A DNA stretch of 64,000 nucleotides, taken from NCBI GenBank assembly GCA_048013815.1, contig CM106585.1, forward strand, positions 12,338,001-12,402,000, written 5' to 3'. Positions within the stretch are counted from its first letter, which is position 1, and every line of letters begins with the position of its first letter. The stretch comes from Setoptus koraiensis. Taxonomy: Eukaryota; Arthropoda. The notes under the pieces were generated by a model. It was given only the letters and a program-made list of their open reading frames with translations. It did not search any database and was not told the DNA's origin. Of this stretch, positions 1 through 10,441 are shown piece by piece. The translations under genes and the position numbers were made by a program.

Positions 1-17
1 CCACGCGGACACTGGAC

Positions 18-39
18 TGTGTGTGTGTGTGTGTGTGTG
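18..39. repeat. (TG)11 microsatellite
   Basis: Uninterrupted TG dinucleotide run, the first of many CA/TG tracts in the non-coding parts of this window. Confidence 0.95.
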
Positions 40-783
40 ACAGTGAGCTCAACAGTCGATGACTGGCCAGTTGTGCTTTCGACTATCCGTACAACTTGTA
101 GCTTTTAAGTGACGTGGCCGCAAATAGAGAGACAATAATAAATCAAGTATTGTATTGCACGATGATGCAATTGCCGGTGACAAACAGCAGCAGCAGCGGC
201 GTGCCGACGACGAGAATCTGTTTCCAATTTGTGCAAGGTTCGCTCTTGGGCATCGTCTTGGCGTTGGCTCGCAAAAGCAGTGGCGGCAGTTTGGGCAGCA
301 GATGTACCTGTTGTTTTGTCCACGATGACGAACAAGTGCGAGGCATGTTGCATTGAAAGATTGCAGAGAAAATAAGATGAAATAAAGTTGTTGTGTGCAT
401 GAGTCCCTCGATCGGCACTCACACACACATACACCGTGTATGATACCCGGCGTATGTATGGTACACCAAGTGGCGTCAAGTGGCAAGTCACAAGTGACAA
501 GTCAGAGTCGGTTGCAGAGTTGATTGATTTTGCGTAGTGGCGTTTAATTTGAAATTGATAACTACCCATGCGAGCACGGTAAAGCACCTTGCGAGTCGCC
601 AGGAGCCCCCGCTGATTGGTCAGCCGTGATTGTTGTTGTTAGCGGCAGAAGCAGCGTCGTTGCGTCATATACAAATGAAGCCACTTATAGGGAGCAGCAC
701 TACCGTTAGTGTTGAATCAACAGTGTTGATGTGTTTCCATTGTGCTCACGGACAAATTGCGAGCCGCTGGTAGCTGGGGGGCG

Positions 784-871
784 CAGCAGCAACAACGACA
801 GCAGCGACGACAGCGACAACAACAACAACAACGACAGCGACAACAGCGACGACAACAGCAGCAGCCGCCCC
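784..871. repeat. Imperfect CAG/CAA/CGA trinucleotide tract
   Basis: About 88 bp of mixed AGC, AAC and GAC triplets (cagcagcaacaacgacagc and similar). It reads as a Gln/Arg run in one frame, but there is no supporting coding context on either side. Confidence 0.8.
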
Positions 872-1326
872 ACAACAATGGTTTACTGCTGCAAGTAGCG
901 ATGCATTGTGTGTGCGTGTGTGTGTGTGTGTACATGTGTGTGAGAGAACGATCCGACATGCGAGCGAGAGAGAGAGCCAGAGAGAGAAATAAAAAGAGAT
1001 TCACTAGCGAATTATCCGCCGTTGTAGGCTAGCTTGCCAGCGATAGCGACAGAGTGTAGGCCAGAGCTGCGGCTAGGCGTGCTCAGCTGTGCATCATCTG
1101 TGTGTGTGTGTTGTATCATCGCCGTTTGGAATTCATGTGAGTGTGTGTGTGTGTGTGTGCGTTTGTGTGTAACTGAGCCGTAATAATTTGATTCAATTTA
1201 ATCTGGAACTCCTGTAAATAAACGCCCGCCGTCGTATAAATGTCGGTATCAATGTGAGTGTGTGTGTGTGTCGAGCTCTATTGGCCGACCTGATTGCGCA
1301 ACAGAGAAAGAGCCGCATTCTTGCAA

Positions 1327-1356
1327 GCCGACAGAGCACAAGCGTGCTCTGTCGGC
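1327..1356. repeat. Perfect 13-bp inverted repeat with 4-nt loop
   Basis: The arms GCCGACAGAGCAC and GTGCTCTGTCGGC are exact reverse complements separated by AAGC. This would form a very stable short hairpin in DNA or RNA. It lies between microsatellites, and no gene is recognised nearby. Confidence 0.85.
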
Positions 1357-1368
1357 CTAGTGGCAACA

Positions 1369-1397
<29 letters not shown>
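1369..1397. repeat. (AC)n microsatellite
   Basis: Pure AC dinucleotide run of 29 bp, 12 bp downstream of the 30-nt hairpin. Confidence 0.95.
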
Positions 1398-1399
<2 letters not shown>

Positions 1400-1650
1400 C
1401 AACTCAATAGTCGTCAGCCGCTATTTAGCACCAGCGCTGGCTAGACGACGCTCGCAAGCGCATTGTCAGTCGACTATAGAGAGGTCTGTGGTGGTCGAGA
1501 CAGAGGGTGTAACAATCAAAATGCGAAACTTAGACTAAAATGTTCTAATTGACTTCTTGGATCGCACCATAGTGCGCTTGTACTCTATCGCTCGCTCTCG
1601 CCGTCTCAAAGCGCAATCTGTTACATAAGAGCCGATATTGTGTGCAGTGC

Positions 1651-1682
<32 letters not shown>

Positions 1683-1684
1683 TG
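1651..1684. repeat. (GCT/GTT)n trinucleotide tract
   Basis: GCTGCT, then (GTT)n, then (GCT)n: a CTG/TTG triplet run typical of this genome. No coding context. Confidence 0.9.
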
Positions 1685-1806
1685 TCGACGACGAGCGCTC
1701 TACTATGTCTGTCCGACAACTGGAGAAATGATCCCAAGACTGGCAAGACACACACTGGCGAGCGGCAATAAGGCGTCTTGCCAGTTGCATAGCACACTGA
1801 CTATTG

Positions 1807-1824
1807 ACTGGCAAATTTGCCAGT
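1807..1824. repeat. Perfect 18-bp palindrome
   Basis: The half-site ACTGGCAAA is followed directly by its reverse complement TTTGCCAGT. It overlaps one instance of the recurrent word TGACTGGC. Confidence 0.85.
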
Positions 1825-2227
1825 GAACAGTCTAGTTACATGATACGAGAGAGAGAGAGAGAGACGAAACTATTGCACTAGGCCAACAACAAACTGTCTG
1901 CTAACAGTACATTGCCGATGGTGATGATGTGAGACGGTGGGCAAATTGAAACTAACTTTGCACCTGATATTGCCCCGACCACCGTAATGATGTTCGCCGC
2001 GATCATCGTGACGAGATTAGGCCAACCGAAGGGTCCGCTCTGGCGTGCACAATGCGCCCGACAGCCCGACAGCCAGACGCGGCCGCACACCCGGACAGCG
2101 GGCAAAAAATGTAATATAATTAGCCGAAACAATGAGTGTGTTCGAAATTGCAATAAACGCCGCCGTTCGGTCAGTCGCTCTCGTTAATCTCGCCTGTGGG
2201 CCGCCGATATCTTGTTGGTTGTCCTGT

Positions 2228-2281
2228 CGCTGGCCACACTATCGTCGCTGGCCACACTATTGTCGCTGGCCACAACACCGC
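2228..2281. repeat. 18-bp tandem repeat, three units
   Basis: Three head-to-tail units beginning CGCTGGCCACA with an exact 18-bp period. The third unit has diverged. Confidence 0.85.
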
Positions 2282-2930
2282 CGGCCACGACATCGCTGGC
2301 AATATCGAGAACCTGTGACTTACAGGTGAGCGGTGCTCACAGGTAACAAGTCTGTTGTCATTGAGCATTCAATTCGGACATGCCCGCGTCGCCTGGCCAC
2401 CGCTGTTGGCGCCGCACGATGGAAGCCGCAATAAAACAGCGCAGCAACAGTGACAGCGCTCGCGACAGCAGCACAAACAGTTAACATTTGACGTCAGTCG
2501 GCCAACATGTGTGCCAAAGGTATTATTAATATTTCACAATTTCAACATGTGCCCGCTCGATCATTAACATGAATGACAAGAGTTCTTTTATAGTTCTTTG
2601 CCACTGCATATATGGCGCTGTTACGTGCGCTATGCCATCATGCCCACAACGGCGTGTGTGTCGTCTGATTATTATTAGTATAGTGCTTATGAGCACGCCA
2701 GCGAGGCGCTTCACAGTTTTAAACAATTGCCCATGTATCTCTGGCGATATTTGATATTTTGCGCTTGTACACACACCGCAGCGGCAGCAGCCCCACCTGT
2801 TTAAAATTCGGATCGCTCGCCAGCCCAAGACAATGGCCGTGTGAGAAAGCGAGACCGTGGGGACACACCAAACTTGAACGCAACTCCAGTGTTTTGTAGC
2901 GCAACGCCAAGCCCACACACACGCACACAC

Positions 2931-2986
2931 TATGAGTCTCATAGCATGAGTCTCATAGCATGAGTCTCATAGTATGAGTCTCATAG
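2931..2986. repeat. Tandem array of a 14-bp palindromic unit (4 copies)
   Basis: Four contiguous 14-bp units, TATGAGTCTCATAG or CATGAGTCTCATAG. Each unit contains an inverted repeat (ATGAG-T-CTCAT), so the array is a row of small palindromes. The only variation is the first base of each unit. Confidence 0.9.
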
Positions 2987-3242
2987 TATGGGAGAGTGCG
3001 ACACTGGCACAGCGCGGGCAAGGTGAGCGCAGTCGGGATATTTCTTGTCCAACTTGATCGACAACTTCTTTTCGAATTTCGAACGCACAAAATTCGAATC
3101 GCATTTTTGTTTGTGTGCGTGCGTGTGCCAGCCACGGCAGCCTGTTTGTGTGTGTGTGTGCCACCGAGCGCATCCACATTCATGATACATCCGTGTACTT
3201 GCGAGCTGCCCTGCCACCGCTCTCCAGCAGCGAACCTTGCTT

Positions 3243-3326
3243 CTGTTGCGGCCAACACGGCCACTGTTACGGCCAACACGGCCACTGTTACGGCCGACAC
3301 GGCCACTGTTACGGCGGCCAACACTG
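3243..3326. repeat. 21-bp minisatellite, four units
   Basis: Four 21-bp units share the core ACGGCCAACACGGCCACTG. The fourth unit is diverged and carries an insertion. Because the period is a multiple of three, open frames run through it, giving 7-residue repeats (HGHCYGQ-like or TATVTAN-like). I regard these frames as by-products. Confidence 0.85.
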
Positions 3327-3847
3327 CCGCGCCCATCTTCACCTATTGGTGGGTGCAATATTGTCGCCAGTGCGAGTCATTTGTACAATATTGACCAACC
3401 GCTGCCGCGTAACGAACGCCAACGTGCTCGTAACGTGTGTGTTTTTTCGGTTGCGGCAAATCAATTTCGCCGATCAATCGGCCCCACACGCTCGCCAACG
3501 CAACGCGCCCGCCGCCAGCACCAGCGAGCCCGATCGATTAACGAGTTTTTTTATAATTGACTGAGTGATGTGACACGGCGGGGGCCGCTTCCATTCGCTT
3601 CCCGTGCGCCGCCCGCCCGTCCAGACTCTTGACTCCAGACTCTGGAGTCCAGAGGCCATTTTAATTGATATATCAAGGGCTTGTGCTCCACACAAGCACA
3701 TGTTCGATTTGGGACCTGCACTTGCCGCGGTACATGTGCCGTGTTTACTGTGCACTTGTTCGTAGCCAGTGTGTGTGTGTGTGTTATGTAATAGGCTTAT
3801 GCCAACAACGTTGGCCAGCGTCGAGCCCGACGCACTGACACTGTGCA

Positions 3848-3848
<1 letters not shown>

Positions 3849-3878
<30 letters not shown>
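3849..3878. repeat. (AC)n microsatellite
   Basis: Uninterrupted AC dinucleotide run of about 30 bp in gene-free sequence. Confidence 0.95.
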
Positions 3879-3880
<2 letters not shown>

Positions 3881-5064
3881 GCACCACCATATGCACAGCT
3901 TCGGTGGTGTGCGAAAAGCAAAACGCACCAACCAGCGACAATGTAACTGTGCTCGCCATCGCGCGCCAATGCACAGCTTTGTGCGCTCGCAATGGCTTTT
4001 CCTCTTTTTTATACACACACTCTTTTTTGTACACACACACACACATTTGTTATGAATGCGCTGTGGAAGGCACACATATACATGCGATTACGTGTGCAAT
4101 TTGACAACTTGATTGGTTTGCCCTGCTGGTGCCACACTGACGCAAGTCACCACCAAACAAGCAAACTCTCTTGCACACTGTGTGTAAGTTACACAGCCAA
4201 TGTGCAGAATGTACAAAAGCCCCGCTCCAAACAATCCAGCCAGTGCTGTTGTTGGCTGCTCCCACTGACTGCCACTATCCATAGCACACACGCACACACA
4301 AGCACACAGATGTACCTTGTCTGTCTGCCTTTCATTGCATGAAATGTTGTTGCGGAAGAAATCCGCGAGGGCGGCGCTGCTGTGCTTGCTTAAAGCTCGC
4401 TCAAACCAAGCCAGTTGGCAATTATACAATTGGATTATGTGCGCTAAAAAACCACTTGTGCTCTCATATGCTCTACATGTTGCGCTGAAGCGCGCAATCA
4501 TAAAAGAAGTAACATTTAAAGAAAACACTGCACACTTTGCAATGCATTCTAGAGCGCTGCAAGCGCACCTAGCGGATTTATTTCGCATTGATATTTCAAA
4601 CATTGTAAAGCGATCACACAGTACAACTGAACACAACACATTCGTTCCGAGGGATAACTCTCAGCAGCAGTAGCAGCAGCAGCAGCTCGACATTAACATT
4701 CACACGAACATACACACACACCAAATGATATAGAGAGTCGAGCAGACAAACAGACAAACAGACAGACAAAGATAGCCTATCTTTTAGATAGGGCAGCGTC
4801 GACATCAAGAAAAGAAAACATTTAGAGGCCAACATTGTGTTGTATTGTATTGTCCCAATACGCTCTAATATACCATGTAATATTACTATTATTATTATAT
4901 TATTATTTTGAAAAAACAAAAAAATATCACCACCATCAATATTATTACTATTATTATTGAATATACACCACCATAATTGCTATTCATCATCAATAGCATC
5001 ATCACCATTATTTACTTATTATATTTCCATGTTCGAATATATGCATATTGTTTAAGTGTATATT

Positions 5065-5162
5065 CGAACTAACGAACGAACTAACGAACGAACGAACGAA
5101 CTAACGAACGAACGAACGAACGAACTAACTAAAGAACTAACGAACGAACGAACGAACGAACT
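5065..5162. repeat. AACG tetranucleotide tract
   Basis: About 98 bp of AACG units interrupted by AACT units, just upstream of the AT-rich stretch before GW182. Confidence 0.9.
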
Positions 5163-5444
5163 AGAGAATCAACCAATCAACAAACCGACTTACGAACAAC
5201 AGAAAGGATACAAATAGATAAATAGATAGATGCACACACTTACACACCTCATATTATTAAAAATCGAGACTCAATTTTCTATCATCATTAAATATATTGC
5301 ATATATATCAAAAATATATGAATATATCGGTATATAGTTAGCAACAAAACACACACACATACACACACACTATGTCGTGTATGTAAGTGTTACAATTCTC
5401 ATTGCACCATCAGATCATCCTGTTATATATATATATATATTGTA

Positions 5445-5520
5445 TATTTATGTATACATAAAAACATACATATATATTTATATATATATATATATTTATG
5501 TATACATAAAAACATACATA
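5445..5520. repeat. Two direct copies of a 28-bp AT-rich segment
   Basis: An identical 28-bp segment occurs at 5445-5472 and 5493-5520 (48 bp apart), separated by (TA)n. Each copy contains the palindrome TATGTATACATA. This lies within 130 bp of the first ATG of GW182. Confidence 0.85.
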
Positions 5521-5575
5521 AATATATATATATATTGTTATACATAGAGATAAATAGATAGATCTTCATCAATAT

Positions 5576-8500
5576 ATGGCTGTTAGCTCAACTGGACAAG
5601 CACCCTCATGGGCTGCAGCCGCAACCAAGTCAACCTCCTTGGCTCCCACTTTAGTTAGTAATGCATTCGAGTCATGCAATGGATTCTTCAATGGCTCCAA
5701 TAATTCTGCCGCCGTCAGCGCCATAGAATCATGGGCTACCTCAGCTGCTCAAAGCAATAATAAAACAGCACAGTCCATGGTGGGGTCATCATCATCAAAA
5801 TCATGGATTACATCTGACAATAATAGCAGTAATGGTGGCGGATCAATTCAAAATGGTAATAGCCGCATAACAACAGCTAAACAGCAGCAACAACGCAATG
5901 ACAATGGCGCTGGTTGTGTTGGTGGAAATTTTGATGATGGTACAGCTATTTGGGGCAGTCCAAGTGCTAAAAAGTCTGGCGTTGATTGGGATAGCTCAGG
6001 ACAACCGATAATGAAAGCTTCTCCCTTGATACACAATAATCATGATTTAGTCAGTCAAAATTTAGCCGATAATAATTTCAAAGAGGCCGATAATCGTTCA
6101 AGTCATGGTTTAAAGCAAATACTTTCATTTAATAATAGTAGTAATGATGATGCTGAAATTAGTCAGGAACAACAACAAAAACAACAAAATTCAACAATTA
6201 ATAATTTAAAGGGCATGCAATCTAATCAATTAGTCACAAACTCTTCAATAGACAATGGCACAGGTGCTTGGGGTTCGCTTTCAATGATGGAAAAAATTCC
6301 CTCTCCAACAAACAACATAGACAAAAGTCGTCTAGACTCTGATTCATCTCTACTAGTTAACAATACAAACTCTGGCTGGGGCGACGATCAACTATTATCA
6401 TCATCCAGACCAACAGTGCCAATCTCGCAACAAAATTCATTGTGGGACACATCATCCAAAAAAGTTGCTCATGCTGTTCAAAACAACTCTTCATTCTATT
6501 TCAATCATAATACTAATAATGCTTTTGGTGACAGCATAACTGACCAAAACTCTCTTACTATGCTGAACAATATTGGTAAATCAAATACCAAGAATAATAA
6601 TATAATCTATGCGAACAAAAATCTTGCTAAATTAGCAGATATTGGATTTAAAGATGTTGATATTCGAGCTGCATTGATTAACGCTGGAATTTTTCATCAA
6701 CCTCTTACCCAATCTACATTGCAGTTGTTGAACGAATTGTTTAACCAAGATAGTCTCCTAAGAGAGATGCAAAGTCAAGCCTCTCAGCATTTAAACAAGC
6801 CTGGAAATGACACATCACCCACTATCGCTATCATAAGCAAAATTCGTAAAAATATGCAAACAATTGTCAATCAGCTTATCACTCAGCATGTCATGTATAC
6901 AAAACAAGCTAACCCACAGAGTAACAAGCCTTTCATAAGTGGACTAAATCTTGGTATTCAAGGCTCATCAAGTCTTGGTGGGAATAGTAGCCAAATCCTG
7001 CCAGGCATGTCTTCATCTTGTGATAATTCTAGTACTAAAATAGTGCCCGATTCTCAAACAAATGCTACAGCCAAAGCTTTAGATGGTTTTAACAGTGGAC
7101 TTTCTGAACTCTCATCTTTATCCAAGAATAGTCTCAACATGAATTGTGCTAGTTCAACTTCTTCAAACTTGAGTAACGGATCTCGAATGAACTGCATTGT
7201 TCCTAACCAGGTGCCTAGTGGTTCATGGGTCGCTGCTGCAACAAAATCACCTCCTTCAAGTAACGGAAACTTCGAGTACGGTGGCAATATGGGGTCATGG
7301 TCTTCAGTGAAAAGTCAAAGCACAAATAAATCCAATGCTAAATGGGACTCAAATGATACAGTTAGACGAAACGAAAACGGCTTTGACGATGGCACAGCCA
7401 TATGGGGTAATCCTAGCGCTAACAAGTCTGGAATAGATTGGGCTGAGGCAAATTCAGCCGACAGCGCAAATAATGGCCGCCGAGCAGCCTCAAAAGATAC
7501 TAACACAGCGAATTTTTCGATACAGAATGCATCAACTTCCCATGGTTCTTCAAGTTGGGGTCAACCTTTCAGCACCAAGCCCTTGAATTTCGGTGCTGGT
7601 TGGGACGAAGAAAGTGCCTCAACCACTACTAATAACAGGGTGGCAAGTCCCCCAGATCCTATCTGGCCATCTTCTGATAAATCTCACATCAAGAACACAG
7701 ATTGGCCCATTAGTGATACTCATAAGGGTCTAGGTTCTGGTTGTCTTGATGACTCTAGTCTCCACTCACGGAAATCTTTATCTAAAAATTTAATCCAAGG
7801 TACTAAACAATTTCATATCTTAACTGAAATGGGCTTCGAAGAAGAAGAAGTCGAAACCGCTTTACGCTCAAGGAACATGAATCTAGAGAATGCTATAGGT
7901 TAGTGTTGATTTGTTTAATCTAACACTCAATTCCCTAGCCCCAGATTATCACCATCACTCAATATCTAATCGACTATTTATCTCCTATCCACAGAGGATC
8001 TAAGAAATGGAACCGACTGTGCAAATAATGGAAATGACAATGATTCTATCGTATCTACCAAGGTTAGTCATAAAGGATCTGTTCTATTTAATGCTAGTAT
8101 TAGTATTGATTTATGAAAGTCATCGATTACTGACAACTTTTTTGCTCATGTTTTTTTCGCCAGGCACCCGCCATAGGTAACTCATATCAGTCATCTAGTC
8201 GTATTGTGTCTCCATCTGCTAGTCCTGACAAGAATGCAAGTAATCAACAACTATCAAGTCGATCACCATATATGTCGCAAAATCAGTCAAATGTAAGTTC
8301 TATTTTATTCTACCACTTTATTCTCAAAACATTGACATATCTGAGTTGATTATCAGAAGTCTTATTATCTTTGAATCAGTTCGACACAAATGGCCAAGCT
8401 TCAAATAATACACTTGGAGGTCAAGCTTCGCAAAGAACTTCTGGTATGTCATCCAACGTTCCATCCACCGCACAATTGAAGCACATGGTTCAACAGATCC

Positions 8501-10441
8501 AGCTTGCTGTGCAGGCCGGACATCTCAATGCTCAGGTATGTTTCGATGATTGGTTGTAAATCGCCACATTAAAGCCTGATGATATATTTGAATTAACTTT
8601 TTCATGTCTGATTTGCTCCCATGGTTAGATATTAAATCAGCCACTCGCTCCAGTCACATTGCAGCTCTTATATCAATTGCTTCAGCAAATAAGAGCTCTT
8701 CATCAATTGCAGATTCATACCAACCAACAGTTTGGAAAAACCGGGTGTCATCCTCCTGCATCTATAAACGTTCAAATTACCAAAACCAAGCAAACCATAT
8801 TGAATCTGCAAAACCAGATAGCTGCTCAACAGGCTCTATTTTTGAAACAGAACCAACAAGCACAGCAACCAAATCAACCCAGCGGTATTGCTAGCATCGG
8901 TTTCTCAAACTCTCTCAAAGATAATGGAGAGCCCTTAGTATCTGTCAACGATACCTTCAGGGCTGATGCACAAGTGCCAACATCAAACTCACTTGATAGC
9001 TTTGGTATGAATGGAGATTTGAATCAGAACGACTCTTGGCGTTCCAGCCGAGTGCCATTCAATTTAGGCAAAAGTTCCATTAGCTCGGATAAGAACATGA
9101 CCTCATTAATGGGTGGCGATCTCACTGGTGAATTTGCTAGAGCACCTGGACCATCCGCACTAGCCTCATCAAAGGGAGAATTTACTCTGGCCCGGCCCTC
9201 TGCTTGGTCTAGTTTTGGCATGGATCCAGAATCAGTTTGGCCAAACACTTCTGGGATTTCATCCTCGAGGACATCTCAACGTAAGAAGAAATTCAATTTT
9301 TTCTTTATCATGACTGTTACACCTCGAATCTATTAATAACCTGATCTATTATTTCTTTCCTTAAACAGAACCTAATGTCACTTTCGATCTGGTGCCAGAA
9401 TTCGAGCCGGGTAAACCATGGCGAGGTAACATGTTGATGAAAAATGTTGAAAGCGACCCCACCATGACACCTAGCAGCCTTGCAAGGTCTATGACGCAGC
9501 AACAGCAAAAAGATGAGGCAGATGATTCTTCTAATCTATTTAGCTGCTGGCCAATCAGTTCTTCTTCAACCAAGACAAGCCCAACGGCTGCTGTGACAAC
9601 ATCTAAATCTCCTAACAATATCTCCGAACAATTTGGCGGCCTGTCACTACAGTCAAATCCATGGAAGTATTCATCTACCTCTCCTCCGTCTGTGAGTGGC
9701 AACCAATCCTCAACCAGTGTTGTTAGCAACTCTGACAATGATGTCAGTGGAAGCTGTGGTGATATGATTACAAGACAAAATAATTCAAGTGATGTCAACG
9801 CGTCAAATATCAAGCGCAATAGCCTATCCTCAATAACCTTGTCAACTTCAGCCTCAAATGACTCCTCACTAGCGAAACTCGTTCAAGGGAATAGCAATCG
9901 CCAACAATCTGCTTATAGCTGGGTCAATTTAGCTTCGCCTTCAATGAATAACATTGAACAAAAAAGAGGTATAGATCCACGACTAGGGAAGATCTCCGGT
10001 CGACCAGCGCCTCCACCTGGCCTACCTTCGGCAATCGGCTCTGTATTTGATCGCTCTGATGATCTTGATAATAGCTCAAACGAAGATAATGGCTCAAGTG
10101 TTTGGGCTACAAACGCCTCAGCCATAAACGGTTGGGAAAGTATACCAAAGCAGCAAGTTGGATCCCAATGGTTGTTATTACGTAATTTAACTCTTCAGTC
10201 TGATGGGAGTACTATCAAATCTTTATGCTCTCAAAATGGTCCAATGCAGTTATTCCACTTATATCTCAATCAAGGATTTGCTTTAGTTCGCTATTCAACT
10301 CGGGAAGAGGCTGACAAAGCGAGATCGTCATTGAACAATTGTATCATCAATGGCACGACCATAATCGCTGATACTCCGTCTGACCAGGAAGTTCAACACT
10401 ATTTGCAGTTGGGAACTAGTGGCCAACAAAACAACTGGTAA
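5576..10441 (+). CDS. gw: GW182/TNRC6 miRNA-silencing scaffold (gawky homolog)
   Basis: Cytoplasmic scaffold that binds Argonaute through Gly-Trp motifs and recruits poly(A)-binding protein and deadenylases to miRNA targets. Six exons join in frame: 5576..7898, 7995..8062, 8164..8292, 8380..8535, 8629..9280 and 9369..10441, about 1466 residues. Visible parts are Ser/Asn-rich GW repeats including two FDDGTAIWG blocks (about residues 118 and 600), and a UBA domain (EMGFEEEEVETAL, about 745-780, completed across intron 1). These are followed by the Q-rich helix region (LNQPLAPVTLQLLYQLLQQ, from about 894), a PAM2-like VPEFEPGKPW near 1118, a P-GL-type RPAPPPGL, and the RRM (about 1375-1458). After the RRM only about ten residues remain, much shorter than the vertebrate tail. 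The first exon also carries a degenerate second copy of the GW/UBA/Q-rich blocks. The ATG at 5576 is the first in frame, but further 5' exons cannot be excluded. Family assignment is very firm. Confidence 0.95.

Larger units (their letters stand above)
1..5575. other. Gene-free region upstream of GW182
   Basis: I see no convincing coding exon here on either strand. The open frames that exist are made of translated microsatellites (His-Thr, Cys-Val or Gln/Arg runs) or are short and unlike known proteins. The first 4 kb is of mixed composition with many CA/TG tracts. From about 4860 to 5575 the sequence is strongly AT-rich and repetitive. It may hold the promoter and 5' UTR of the GW182 gene that starts at 5576, but no promoter element could be identified with confidence. 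Confidence 0.6.

Noticed and set aside
2931-2986. Short repeats that might suggest a CRISPR array
   Set aside because: The 14-bp units are contiguous without spacers and the sequence is eukaryotic; it is a simple tandem repeat.
2996-3564. Overlapping open frames of 107-149 codons with 7-residue repeats (HGHCYGQ, TATVTAN)
   Set aside because: They are by-products of the 21-bp minisatellite, whose period is a multiple of three. No start context, splice sites or flanking conserved sequence.
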